64,000 nucleotides of DNA. Source: UBA1189 sp045612065. Its GTDB lineage: Bacteria; Bacteroidota; Bacteroidia; Bacteroidales; Bacteroidaceae. The stretch lies in the NCBI GenBank assembly GCA_045612065.1, contig JAZKYH010000022.1, positions 12,084 to 76,083 of the forward strand, read 5' to 3'. Position numbers and translations under genes: made by a program. This document shows positions 15,817-25,026 of the stretch, one piece after another; positions within the stretch are counted from its first letter, which is position 1, and each line of letters starts with the position of its first letter. Below the pieces are notes generated by a model. The model made no database searches. It had not been told where the DNA came from and was given only the letters and a program-made list of their open reading frames with translations.

Positions 15817-16857
15817 TAATATGAAATAAGGTAACACAATACACAATAGAGCTACAGCCAACACTATTCCCATTAGGATTGTTGACGACGACAGTCCGCA
15901 TCTATAACACACGAACCATGCTACTACTACAAGCAAATTAAGAATTATAATAGCAAACGTAGTCATCAAGTGCGACAACCCCTTTCCCACCAAAGCATGG
16001 TGAAGGTGAGTTTTATCAGCCTTAAAAGGTGAACGTCCTCGGTACATACGCATTATCATCACACGTAAGGTATCCAATATCGGGAACGAAAACACGGCAA
16101 ACACGAATGGGACAAGAGCTACATCTTTATTTGCACTATACGACGTAGAGCTCAACGCGTCAAGCATCATAACACAGAAGATTATACCAAGCAAATAAGA
16201 ACCGGCATCCCCCATAAACATCTTCTGCTGCCGACCAAAAACATTATAAACAAAGAATGGTATAAGTGCTCCGACAAGAGCACAAGAAATCAATAAATTG
16301 TTGCACCCTCCCTGCATATAAGTCCAAGCCGAAAGCAACCCCGCAGCTACCATGCTATAACCAGAAGAGAGACCATCAATACCATCAATGAGATTTAATG
16401 AATTGATAAGTCCCACACAAGCCACAAGTGTCAAGGGTAGAGACACCATCATTGGGAGCTCATATATGCCGAGAATCCCATGCAAATCATCAATTCGCAA
16501 TCCACATACAAAATAAAGCAGTAGCACTGCCACTATCTGTACGGCAAACTTTGCATTCGGTTTCAAATCATAGAGGTCATCCACAAAGCCCACACCCACC
16601 ATTAACGACAAAAGTACAATATAAATCTTGGGCAAAGAAATGCACATTATAACCGAGACCACATAAAGCGTAATTGCAAATCCTAAAAACACTCCAATAC
16701 CGCCTAACACAGGTACCGGTGTCCTATTGAGTTTACGGGCATTAGGATTGTCTACTATACCTTTCTTTAGTGCGAGCTTTACAAGGTATGGATGCACTAC
16801 ACACACAATTCCCAACGAAAGGAATAATGCAATCAAACAAGGAAGTAACCCGTTCAT
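15799..16857 (-). CDS. WecA/MraY-family polyprenyl-phosphate HexNAc-1-phosphate transferase
   Basis: 352 aa with about ten hydrophobic helices. Enzymes of this family move a HexNAc-1-phosphate from UDP to undecaprenyl phosphate at the cytoplasmic membrane. Hallmarks are all visible: GVGFVDDLYDL (the DDxxD loop), SLNLIDGIDGLSSG, KMFMGDAGSYLLG and the C-terminal THLHHALVGKG. Third gene of the wecC-wecB operon, one nt after wecB, so the set makes UDP-ManNAcA and a lipid-linked first sugar. The final codons form one arm of the shared terminator. It is the second initiating-type enzyme in this locus. Confidence 0.88.
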   Translation of the reverse strand: MNGLLPCLIALFLSLGIVCVVHPYLVKLALKKGIVDNPNARKLNRTPVPVLGGIGVFLGFAITLYVVSVIMCISLPKIYIVLLSLMVGVGFVDDLYDLKPNAKFAVQIVAVLLLYFVCGLRIDDLHGILGIYELPMMVSLPLTLVACVGLINSLNLIDGIDGLSSGYSMVAAGLLSAWTYMQGGCNNLLISCALVGALIPFFVYNVFGRQQKMFMGDAGSYLLGIIFCVMMLDALSSTSYSANKDVALVPFVFAVFSFPILDTLRVMIMRMYRGRSPFKADKTHLHHALVGKGLSHLMTTFAIIILNLLVVVAWFVCYRCGLSSSTILMGIVLAVALLCIVLPYFILREKHR

Positions 16858-16858
16858 C

Positions 16859-18043
16859 TTACACTCCCGCTAAATATCGTACTATGCGTTCACAAGCCTT
16901 GCCATCACCATATGGATTCACTGCACGACTCATCTGTTCATAGCAGTCTGCATCATCAAGCAAACACGACACCTCATGAACAATTTTATCATAGTCCGTA
17001 CCAACGAGCTTCACCGTGCCGGCATCTAAAGCCTCGGGACGTTCAGTCGTGTCGCGCATCACAAGTACTGGTTTCCCCAACCCTGGAGCTTCCTCCTGTA
17101 TGCCACCACTATCAGTAAGCACAATAGTAGATTTCTCCATGAGATACACGAATGAAAGGTACTCCAAAGGTTCGATGAAGAACATATTAGAGGCTATTCC
17201 CCACCCCTCTCCCGAGGACAAGGAATCAAGACCATCAAAAACCTCTTGAATGGGCTTACGCACATTAGGATTGAGATGCATGGGATATACAAAATCCACA
17301 TCAGGATATTTATTTACTAAGTCACGGATAGCCGTACAAATACGAATAAAGCCATCCCCAAAGTTTTCCCTTCTATGACCCGTTATCAACACCAAACGAC
17401 GCTTACTTTCGCTTAATCTATCCACATCATATCCTGCATCAGCAAGAACTTTCTTCAACTCAGCACTGAGAGCCTCATCTTTCTTTATTCTATCAACCAC
17501 CCAATACAAAGCATCGATTACGGTATTACCAGTCACCACAATGCTCTGCTCCCTGATCTTTTCCTCTAAAAGATTTTGCCGACTGAGCGGTGTGGGAGAG
17601 AAGTTATAAGTAGCAATTCGCCCTGTCATCTGACGATTCATCTCCTCTGGCCACGGACTATAGATATTATGTGTACGCAAGCCTGCCTCAACATGGCCTA
17701 CAGGTATCTGCTGATAAAACGCTGCAAGCGCTGCTGCAGTGCTTGTCGTCGTGTCACCATGCACAAGCACTAAATCGGGATGTGCCTCACGCAACACATC
17801 GCGCATACCAAGCAATACACGGGCAGTAACATCATAAAGGTCCTGCCCCTGTTTCATTATGTTCAAATCATAATTTGGAGTAATGTCGAAGATATGCAAC
17901 ACTTGGTCCAACATCTCACGATGCTGACCTGTAACGCACACTATAGTTTCAAACTCTTTAGGATACTGTTCAAAAGCCTTCACCAACGGAGCCATTTTGA
18001 TAGCCTCAGGGCGAGTGCCAAACACCAACATTACCTTCTTCAT
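16859..18043 (-). CDS. wecB: UDP-N-acetylglucosamine 2-epimerase (non-hydrolysing)
   Basis: 394 aa. Interconverts UDP-GlcNAc and UDP-ManNAc in the cytoplasm. The start is set at ATG 18043-18041 because MKKVMLVFGTRPEAIKMAPLV is the conserved N-terminus; the in-frame extension upstream runs into wecC and is not conserved. Other family blocks: LVHGDTTTSTAAALAA, GHVEAGLRT, TGHRRENFGDG, and the C-terminal UDP-binding DSGGIQEEAPGLGKPVLVMR with TTERPEA. It lies 10 nt after wecC and 1 nt before the WecA-like gene; with WecC it supplies ManNAcA. Confidence 0.95.
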   Translation of the reverse strand: MKKVMLVFGTRPEAIKMAPLVKAFEQYPKEFETIVCVTGQHREMLDQVLHIFDITPNYDLNIMKQGQDLYDVTARVLLGMRDVLREAHPDLVLVHGDTTTSTAAALAAFYQQIPVGHVEAGLRTHNIYSPWPEEMNRQMTGRIATYNFSPTPLSRQNLLEEKIREQSIVVTGNTVIDALYWVVDRIKKDEALSAELKKVLADAGYDVDRLSESKRRLVLITGHRRENFGDGFIRICTAIRDLVNKYPDVDFVYPMHLNPNVRKPIQEVFDGLDSLSSGEGWGIASNMFFIEPLEYLSFVYLMEKSTIVLTDSGGIQEEAPGLGKPVLVMRDTTERPEALDAGTVKLVGTDYDKIVHEVSCLLDDADCYEQMSRAVNPYGDGKACERIVRYLAGV

Positions 18044-18053
18044 GATACCGTCT

Positions 18054-19259
18054 TTATCTTTTAAATACACCGCAGAAGTCGAGCACTTGCACGTCGGTAC
18101 GATAGTCCAGCTCTGCAAACTCACGATGATTTACTAAATAAACGACAATATCAGCTTTTTCGTATGCGGTTCTATAATTTGTCAACTTGAAAACTTTGTG
18201 CTCGGTAATATTAGGTTCTACAACCATAACATCACCATTACTACATGATTGCAACACACGTGATGCGATTAACTTTGCGGGCGATTCACGCAAGTCATCA
18301 ATGTTAGGTTTGAAAGCCAATCCCATCATAGCCACACGAGGAGCACGGTGATTCTTAAGCTCGAACTCCACCATCATACGACGCACCTTCTCGGCACACC
18401 ATTGTGCCTTGTAGTTGTTTATCTCACGAGCCTGAGCTATGATACGAGCTTCATTGGGATAGGCAGACGATATAAAATAAGGATCCACGGCTATACAATG
18501 TCCACCAACTCCACATCCGGGCTGCAAGATGTTTACACGTGGATGCTTATTTGCCAAATCAATGAGTTCCCACACATTGATGCCAGCCTTGTCGCAGATG
18601 AGCGACAATTCATTTGCGAAAGCAATCTGAACATCGCGCGAGGCATTCTCCGTCAGTTTACACATTTCGGCCGTACGACAATTAGTTGCATGCAACTTTC
18701 CTTGCACAAACTGCCCATAGAACTCCTTCGCCTTTTCTGTAGAGGGCTCATCAAGACCACCTATCACTCGATCGTTGTGTACTAACTCATAGATAATATT
18801 TCCTGGCAAAACGCGTTCAGGACAATAAGCTATATGCAGTTTACCTTTTAGTTCAGGTCGTTCACCGAAAATCAAATCCGCCATTTTCTCAGTTGTACCG
18901 ATGGGCGAGGTTGATTCTATTACATACAAATCACCTTCCTTAAGCAAAGGAAGCACCATACGCGTAGCGGCCTCCACGAAGGAGATATCTGGTTCATGTT
19001 CTCCCTTGAAAGGAGTGGGAACTACAATAAAATATGCATCAGCTTCTTGAGGTTCTGTATATGCTTTAAAGCTACCCGCTGCGATCACCTCCTGCAGCAA
19101 GGCCTCCAGGCCCTCTTCTACGATGTGTAGTTTTCCCGCATTGGTTGTTGCAACTACCTCAGCATTCACATCAACGCCCAGAACCTCAACACCATATTTT
19201 GCAGCTATAATTGCAGTTGGAAGTCCAATGTACCCCAACCCCATAAAACATGCTTTCAT
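18054..19259 (-). CDS. wecC: UDP-N-acetyl-D-mannosamine dehydrogenase
   Basis: 401 aa. Oxidises UDP-ManNAc to UDP-ManNAcA with NAD in two steps. The Rossmann fold starts MKACFMGLGYIGLPTA; the middle domain contains STSPIGTTEKMADLI and AYCPERVLPG; the catalytic Cys is in GVGGHCIAVDPYF; a C-terminal UDP-binding domain follows (LAFKPNIDDLRESPA). PERVLPG and GGHCIAVDP favour WecC over UDP-glucose dehydrogenase. First gene of the leftward wecC-wecB-WecA-like operon, with a consensus promoter upstream. Confidence 0.93.
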   Translation of the reverse strand: MKACFMGLGYIGLPTAIIAAKYGVEVLGVDVNAEVVATTNAGKLHIVEEGLEALLQEVIAAGSFKAYTEPQEADAYFIVVPTPFKGEHEPDISFVEAATRMVLPLLKEGDLYVIESTSPIGTTEKMADLIFGERPELKGKLHIAYCPERVLPGNIIYELVHNDRVIGGLDEPSTEKAKEFYGQFVQGKLHATNCRTAEMCKLTENASRDVQIAFANELSLICDKAGINVWELIDLANKHPRVNILQPGCGVGGHCIAVDPYFISSAYPNEARIIAQAREINNYKAQWCAEKVRRMMVEFELKNHRAPRVAMMGLAFKPNIDDLRESPAKLIASRVLQSCSNGDVMVVEPNITEHKVFKLTNYRTAYEKADIVVYLVNHREFAELDYRTDVQVLDFCGVFKR

Positions 19260-19312
19260 ATAAATATTTTCATTTTAACATAGAGCATACGCTCTTTTAT
19301 ACACAATTGGAA

Positions 19313-19344
19313 CAAAGATACAAACAGCTGAGCAAATATGCAAA
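19313..19344 (-). promoter_or_regulatory. Promoter of the wecC operon
   Basis: Minus strand: TTTG (19344-19341), a 20-nt spacer, TATCTTTG (19320-19313). A full match to the Bacteroidetes consensus, with a 5' leader near 50 nt that holds a small AGAGC-ATAC-GCTCT hairpin. Confidence 0.75.
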
Positions 19345-19871
19345 AGACTAGTAAAAAAAAGTCATTCCAACTCTAAACACACTAATTTTTCAAGCATGTA
19401 CTCATCAAGAAGGCAGAAATCCTCACACCTACAACAAGATTTTATGGCAAGCTCGACAAAACCGCGAGGAAGGTGCGACGACAAGTGGAGGCAGGTGAGA
19501 GAAAACAAGCAACAAAGTTGCAACGATAACGAAAGAAGCCTTTGTCTGATCAAAATGTCAGAGCGCTGTGATTTTCGAAAATCCCTTGTTTGATTTTTTT
19601 CGAGGACGGCCCTGATTTGAAAAGGGCCTTTTCGAGGTATAGTAAAATTTAACATTTTGCTACTAATACCACTCTTTTGCTTACAATTTGCAACTACCGA
19701 CACCCCATGTGTGGGGTATCGGTCGATATTACGCTGATTCAATGCTCATTATATCCAAATACCAACACCTCAGCAAAAAAGGGAAAGTCGGTCTTCCTGA
19801 ATGAATACGTTCGACATAGTCGCTAGCACTCTCCTCTAAGCAAGAGGGGGAACAAGATGCTATTTTCTCAT
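19345..19871. other. Intergenic region between the two leftward polysaccharide operons
   Basis: Apart from the wecC promoter at its left edge, no gene is supported. It holds two hairpin-forming stretches: GGCCCT paired with AGGGCC around 19610-19635, and ACCCCA-TGTG-TGGGGT flanked by CCGA/TCGG near 19700-19725. A minus-strand reading frame (19742-19362) has no recognisable domain. The region may be the scar of an exchanged segment or a repeat remnant. It separates the conserved wec operon from the variable Wzx/Wzy operon. Confidence 0.4.
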
Positions 19872-20429
19872 TCAAACAGGATGCTCTATATATCCCTTTG
19901 TCGCATACTCGTTGGGAATAATTGTTCCAGGATTCCCAATAACAATAGAATGACTTGGGACATCAAAGTTAACGTAAGCATTGGGAGCTATAAGAACATC
20001 CGACCCAATCTTTATACCTCCAACAACTACAGCGTTTGTTCCAATCCAAACATCGTCACCAATAACAGGAACTCCTTGACGCTTTCCTCTATTTGTCTGT
20101 CCGATAGTAACTCCAGTATTGATTGTCAGATTTTTCCCTATAATAGTTCTAGGATTAATAATGACTCTTCCAAAATGTCCGATATACATTCCTGGGCCAA
20201 TAGACGTAACCGTAGGAATCTGAAGATGAGTCCTTCGAGACAAAATGCGTTTTTTTGACTCCCAAAACAGATACAATAGAAAAAAACATTTCTTATTACG
20301 ATAATATTGTGCTTTACGAAAAGCCTTTAAAAAGCGCAATTCCATCGGCAGAAACATTTCTTTGAACAGATTTCTCTTGGTATACCCATAATACCTATAA
20401 TAATCCAAAGAATACAAACTTTCTTTCAT
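19872..20429 (-). CDS. Serine acetyltransferase-like hexapeptide acyltransferase
   Basis: 185 aa. The C-terminal half is a left-handed beta-helix of hexapeptide repeats (GPGMYIGHFGRVIINPRT, IGKNLTINTGVTIGQ, IGDDVWIGTNAVVVGG, IGSDVLIAPNAYV). The N-terminal half is basic and helical. This layout fits CysE-like acetyltransferases that modify polysaccharide sugars in capsule loci rather than free serine. Last gene of the leftward Wzx/Wzy operon, 10 nt after the flippase. Donor and acceptor cannot be told from sequence. Confidence 0.8.
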   Translation of the reverse strand: MKESLYSLDYYRYYGYTKRNLFKEMFLPMELRFLKAFRKAQYYRNKKCFFLLYLFWESKKRILSRRTHLQIPTVTSIGPGMYIGHFGRVIINPRTIIGKNLTINTGVTIGQTNRGKRQGVPVIGDDVWIGTNAVVVGGIKIGSDVLIAPNAYVNFDVPSHSIVIGNPGTIIPNEYATKGYIEHPV

Positions 20430-20439
20430 TTCAATACAT

Positions 20440-21660
20440 TTAAGTTTTAATACAGGCTTTTTTATAACTAAAAAAGAGCAAAACGCAATAAATACAAGAG
20501 CTCAAAACCGTAGTCAACAACGCCCCCTCAATATTCCAAAGCCAAACGAATAGAATGAAACCCAACACTTTAAATACGCCACAAATGTAGCTACAATTAC
20601 GAATAGCACGACCTTCACCATGAGAACTCATAAAATGATTTATCATATCTCCCAATCCATGGATAGAGAACCCTATCGCCATATACGATGCATATACACC
20701 TACCATAGCATAAGATTCTGAGAAGAAAAATCTAACGACAAAGCGAATAAAAATAACAAAACAGAGACATGACACTAGCGTGACAAGAAGTGTACTTTTA
20801 AAAACTTTAGCAGGAATACGGGGTTCATTCACAAATTGCTTATAATATGCCGTACCTATAATACTAGGCAAATACGACAACGGAGTTGTCAAAGTCAAGG
20901 CTAACGAATAGTACCCAACATTTACATTATCGTCATTAAATATACCTAACGTAACTCCAGCTAAATAGTTTGTTGCAACCATCGCTAAAGATCCAAGATA
21001 TAGATGTCTTCCATAAGTCCTGTTCTCAACTTGCAATTTTTCAAGCACAGACCTTAAGCCCGAAAAAGATGGTCGAGAAGACATAATCAACCCCAATAAC
21101 ACAACACAATACACTCCCCAATGAAGCAAAATCATCATAGAAGAAGATGTCCCATAATGAGAATAAATACTATAAGCCAATAACACATAAAGCAAACCTG
21201 GCAACACGCGAGATATTGCCAATCTACCGATGTGATTATCTCCTTGATTAATTACACTCACATAGCTTGTCAACAATGGTTGACAACAAACAGGGATACT
21301 CATAAGTAAGAGATGAGAAATCCCCACACGGTCATTATGCAAGACGCTAATCATCAAGATTGAAAAAACTTGACACAATACGCCAAGAAGAAGCATTACA
21401 GCTAATCCTCCACGAATAGAGCGGCTTTGTTGTTCCTCGGTCGAAAGAGCGAGCAAACGCCTTCCCGCATAAAAATAGCCCCAGAAAAAAAACCACGACA
21501 ACAATGTTGCTATGTTTTGCACATAACGTACATCTCCGTAATCTGATTCTGACAAAAAATGAGTATTAACAATGGAGATAACAAAACCCAACAACGAGCC
21601 TAAGAGCGTCGATGCATAAAGGTAGATTACCTGTACATTGTGTTTTGAGAGCGTCACCAT
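20440..21660 (-). CDS. Wzx-like polysaccharide flippase (MATE/MOP superfamily)
   Basis: 406 aa with about twelve predicted membrane helices and no soluble domain. It resembles oligosaccharide flippases that carry lipid-linked repeat units across the inner membrane (N-terminus with LLGFVISIVNTHFLSESDYGDVRYVQ is typical). The surrounding genes supply the other parts of a Wzx/Wzy pathway and no other flippase candidate is present. It begins one nt after the glycosyltransferase upstream. Base composition is more AT-rich than the housekeeping genes, as usual for serotype-specific genes. Confidence 0.82.
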   Translation of the reverse strand: MVTLSKHNVQVIYLYASTLLGSLLGFVISIVNTHFLSESDYGDVRYVQNIATLLSWFFFWGYFYAGRRLLALSTEEQQSRSIRGGLAVMLLLGVLCQVFSILMISVLHNDRVGISHLLLMSIPVCCQPLLTSYVSVINQGDNHIGRLAISRVLPGLLYVLLAYSIYSHYGTSSSMMILLHWGVYCVVLLGLIMSSRPSFSGLRSVLEKLQVENRTYGRHLYLGSLAMVATNYLAGVTLGIFNDDNVNVGYYSLALTLTTPLSYLPSIIGTAYYKQFVNEPRIPAKVFKSTLLVTLVSCLCFVIFIRFVVRFFFSESYAMVGVYASYMAIGFSIHGLGDMINHFMSSHGEGRAIRNCSYICGVFKVLGFILFVWLWNIEGALLTTVLSSCIYCVLLFFSYKKACIKT

Positions 21661-21661
21661 A

Positions 21662-22759
21662 TCAAGCCCCTTTCCAGATAGACATCAGTTGATCCCAAAC
21701 CGAAGATATAGAGTACATTCTATTCACACGCTCCTTACCAAGTTGAGCATACTCGTCTTTCTTCTTATCATCCTCCATAAGGTTTTCCACAGCAGTGACA
21801 ATGGCCTCTACGCTACGAGGTTCGATCAAAGCCCCACAAGAGCCATTATCCAGCATTTCCGGTATGCCCCCTACCCGACTGGCAATAACAGGTGTTCCGC
21901 AGGCCATCGCTTCGAGTATCACATTGGGGAAACCTTCAATATAGGATGGAGCAATAAGAACATCTGCAGACAATATCTCTTGGATGGTATCTTCGCGACT
22001 AAGCCCACCTGTCATCTCGAGCCAGTCGCCCTGACGCTGCGAAGCCATGGCCAACAAACGCTGCCTAACATCATCCTCGGCATAACCGACCATACGTAGA
22101 CGAACATCTGACATACGGGCACATGCCTCCACCAGTTCGTAAACACCCTTAATATCCACAATATGCCCGACAAAGAGAAGACGTCCTTTGACACGTTCAG
22201 GCAAAGGATGACAGGATGCTATGGCCTGGCTCACAAAAGAGGACAACGGATTGGGAAGATTCACTGCCGTAGCGATATGCCACTCCCCCAATGCGTCAAA
22301 TGAGAATGCATCCATCACAATAGGCACATCAACCACTCTCAGCACACGTCGCAACAGACGACTCTCCCAGTTCTTACGGGACACGATCTCGCGCACCCGG
22401 CCATTGTGGAAATGCAGGAAGGTCTTCACCCCCTTGCGGTGTGCGTAACCTAAGATAAGCCAATCTTTAATTAAACTCAAAGAGGCCGTGCTACATAAAT
22501 GAATCGCATCATAAGCCCCGGCATCGATCTGCTTACGCACCTTGCGAACCAACTGCACGTATTCCACGATACCTGTCCACAGGCGAACCAACATGTTGAC
22601 ACCACGAACATAGGTCTTACGATCCAAGGCAAAGACTTCGAGGTCTATATCTGAGTCCACACTCTGATAGTGAGCAACGATGGCTTTTGCCCAAACCGAG
22701 ATACCACCGATATTATCCTTCGTTATATCTCCATAGGGAGTACAAAATAGCACCTTCAT
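21662..22759 (-). CDS. Glycosyltransferase family 4
   Basis: 365 aa with a GT-B fold. N-terminus MKVLFCTPYGDITKDNIGG; C-terminal half with RLLFVGHIVDIKGVYELVEA and the donor-binding segment APSYIEGFPNVILEAMACG, whose E..E pair is the family's EX7E motif. It adds a sugar to the lipid-linked repeat on the cytoplasmic face; donor and linkage are unknown. Its start overlaps the preceding GT2 gene by 4 nt (ATGA), indicating coupled translation. Confidence 0.9.
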   Translation of the reverse strand: MKVLFCTPYGDITKDNIGGISVWAKAIVAHYQSVDSDIDLEVFALDRKTYVRGVNMLVRLWTGIVEYVQLVRKVRKQIDAGAYDAIHLCSTASLSLIKDWLILGYAHRKGVKTFLHFHNGRVREIVSRKNWESRLLRRVLRVVDVPIVMDAFSFDALGEWHIATAVNLPNPLSSFVSQAIASCHPLPERVKGRLLFVGHIVDIKGVYELVEACARMSDVRLRMVGYAEDDVRQRLLAMASQRQGDWLEMTGGLSREDTIQEILSADVLIAPSYIEGFPNVILEAMACGTPVIASRVGGIPEMLDNGSCGALIEPRSVEAIVTAVENLMEDDKKKDEYAQLGKERVNRMYSISSVWDQLMSIWKGA

Positions 22760-23745
22760 TGAGCGCAGTTTTTTGATGTTTCAAAAGAGAAATAGGTGTT
22801 TTCCAGCATCAAGGATGAGAATTCCGCATACCTAAAACCATCATTCACCTTCACATCTCTCATCAACTGCTTTAAAATATCCCATGCCGTCCGATACGAG
22901 CCCGTATAACGCTTGAAATACCTGAAACACGACGGGCAACTAAGCCAACGTATCAAAAGGAACTGAAGCGCAGGATAGTACAGGCGAGCACAAACCAAGC
23001 GATTGTGATAATACATATACGCACGGCCTAAGCCACGAGAGTCATTCGTTTTTTTCTGGGAAGAACCAACCTTATGATATATCCTCGATTGCGGTACACA
23101 CATCATCTTTACCCCCTCGCTCCTCATCCTCAAAGAGAACTCATAGTCCTCCTCTCCAAAGAAGAAGCCGTCATACAGAAGTTCAGATTGCTCATTCAGC
23201 AGAGACGGACGGAAGAACAAGGCACAACCCGAAATAAAGGATATCGGGTATGGAGTGCAGCCAACAGTTCCCGCCGGCTGCTCTGCATAGAGGTTTTTGC
23301 GTGAGCCGAAGGTCAACTGTCCTCCACTAAACCACACCTTTTCCTTGTCATAATGATAGCAGATGCAAGGCGAAAGAGCCTTGACCTCTCTATTCTCTTC
23401 AGCAAAAGCAATCAGATGCTTCAAGAAATCGGGCTCCACCTCTGTATCATTGTTGAGCAGCATGCAATAATCCGGATTGCGCTGCATGGCTACAGCCACA
23501 GCCTTATTGTTACCTATAGCAAAGCCATAGTTTGCATCCAAAGGCAACAACTGATACCCCCTTACTGTCAGATTGCTCAGACTATGCTCATCAAGCCATG
23601 CTTGAATACGAAGGACAGAGTCATCCGATGAATCATTATCGGCTATCACGACAAAGTGTGGATCTTCCACACGACTCAGAGACTCCAAGCAAGCTATCGT
23701 ATCATCAGCCCCATTCCAATTAACAAGTATAATAGCTGTCATCAT
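22756..23745 (-). CDS. Glycosyltransferase family 2
   Basis: 329 aa with a GT-A fold. It opens MMTAIILVNWNGADDTIACLES; the metal-binding site is YCMLLNNDTEVEPDFL (a DxD variant), followed by ISGCALFFRP and FFFGEEDYEFSLRMR, typical of rhamnosyltransferase-like GT2 enzymes. Probably adds one residue of the repeat unit. It lies 3 nt after the polymerase gene and overlaps the next GT4 by 4 nt. Confidence 0.9.
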   Translation of the reverse strand: MMTAIILVNWNGADDTIACLESLSRVEDPHFVVIADNDSSDDSVLRIQAWLDEHSLSNLTVRGYQLLPLDANYGFAIGNNKAVAVAMQRNPDYCMLLNNDTEVEPDFLKHLIAFAEENREVKALSPCICYHYDKEKVWFSGGQLTFGSRKNLYAEQPAGTVGCTPYPISFISGCALFFRPSLLNEQSELLYDGFFFGEEDYEFSLRMRSEGVKMMCVPQSRIYHKVGSSQKKTNDSRGLGRAYMYYHNRLVCARLYYPALQFLLIRWLSCPSCFRYFKRYTGSYRTAWDILKQLMRDVKVNDGFRYAEFSSLMLENTYFSFETSKNCAQ

Positions 23746-23748
23746 ATA

Positions 23749-24999
23749 CTATATCGAATCTTTCTTTACCAACACCATCGATGATGCAACGTAAAGAAAT
23801 ATGGTTAATAAAGGTAGTTCTAAAATAATAAATCCTGAAAAAAAGAAATCAAACCACCCCATAAAGAGCAAAGCACAATAAAAGAAATATATCGTATAGC
23901 AATACATGTTTTTATAACGTAGCATTGCTATTTTTATCAGATAGACAGAAGTGCTGAGAAACAAGATATATAATGTGAATTCCACTAAATTAGAATTGAT
24001 ATATAAGGTTCCAAAAATGGTACGCACATTAGTGAGAGTTATACCCGTATTGTAGTACAGAGGATTTACAGGATATACCAGTTCACCATTTCCCGTGAGA
24101 GATCTAACCAAATTGACTATCTGTGCAATAATATTCTCAAAACTACCCCAGGAGGCATCTGGCAAATTATTCTCCAGATCTACGCTCCAGCCCAATGTTC
24201 CACTAGTCAGATAATGAAAAAATCCACTAAACACAAGTTCCATAAAACTTTCAGTGACCCCTCTATCATTTACGACAAGTATAGACAACGCATAAGACAA
24301 AAAAAAGACTAACATAGCCCCAAGCACTGTCCAAAGGAACAACTGAAAAGTTAGTTTCATCTTCTTCGTATACAATCTCATGAATACCGCTGCCAAAACT
24401 GGGATAATAACCCAACTCTTCACTTGGTTTAGAAGTCCAACAATGAGGAACACGATGATAATTGGCCAAAGCCACCAACGTTGTCTTGACACTGAATATA
24501 GGCACATTATCAACAAAGGGATAGTTAGTTGACGTAGATGCCCCCACAATCCTCCTCCACTAAACTCTTCTCCAAACTCTTCAGAGCCTAAGGCCAGAGA
24601 AGGGTTACCCAACATTCCTCTAAGATGCCATAGAAACAAAATTGAAAGAATTATTGACAATGCGACTAGAACCCGAGGGAATGTATCCTCAGAAACACCC
24701 ATTCTCCCCTGATCTATACCTATTCCACTCTTACAGCATATATATCCTAATATCAAACTGGGAATCGCAAAAATCAACAAACTCACATTCCATAATAAGA
24801 TACTAGGATAGTAGAACTCAACAAATCCCCATTTATTTCCAGCCAACATTAAAGTAATTATCAATACGGCCAAGTAGGGAAACATCAGAAAATTCAGCGG
24901 AGTATATACAGTCCTCCACGTTTTCAATTCCAAAAAGCCAAAAAACAGAATCTCCAATACAATAGAGACTACGATAAGCGTATTTTGGAATGCACCCAT
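23749..24999 (-). CDS. Wzy-like oligosaccharide repeat-unit polymerase
   Basis: 416 aa with ten or more predicted membrane helices and a large loop (about 255-320) in the second half, the architecture of O-antigen/capsule polymerases that link repeat units in the periplasm. Sequence conservation in this family is very low, so the call rests on topology and on its place between the chain-length regulator and the glycosyltransferases. AT-rich relative to the window. Confidence 0.75.
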   Translation of the reverse strand: MGAFQNTLIVVSIVLEILFFGFLELKTWRTVYTPLNFLMFPYLAVLIITLMLAGNKWGFVEFYYPSILLWNVSLLIFAIPSLILGYICCKSGIGIDQGRMGVSEDTFPRVLVALSIILSILFLWHLRGMLGNPSLALGSEEFGEEFSGGGLWGHLRQLTIPLLIMCLYSVSRQRWWLWPIIIVFLIVGLLNQVKSWVIIPVLAAVFMRLYTKKMKLTFQLFLWTVLGAMLVFFLSYALSILVVNDRGVTESFMELVFSGFFHYLTSGTLGWSVDLENNLPDASWGSFENIIAQIVNLVRSLTGNGELVYPVNPLYYNTGITLTNVRTIFGTLYINSNLVEFTLYILFLSTSVYLIKIAMLRYKNMYCYTIYFFYCALLFMGWFDFFFSGFIILELPLLTIFLYVASSMVLVKKDSI

Positions 25000-25026
25000 A
25001 AGTAAAAAAGAAATGTAACTTCAAAA

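Noticed and set aside
18044..18124. Upstream start for wecB at 18124
   Set aside because: The extension lies inside wecC and is not conserved; MKKVMLVFGTRPEA at 18043 is the family start.
19362..19742. Minus-strand frame of 126 codons between the polysaccharide operons
   Set aside because: No domain, no convincing promoter or start; Cys/Leu/Ser-rich and possibly a repeat remnant. Kept only as an intergenic note.
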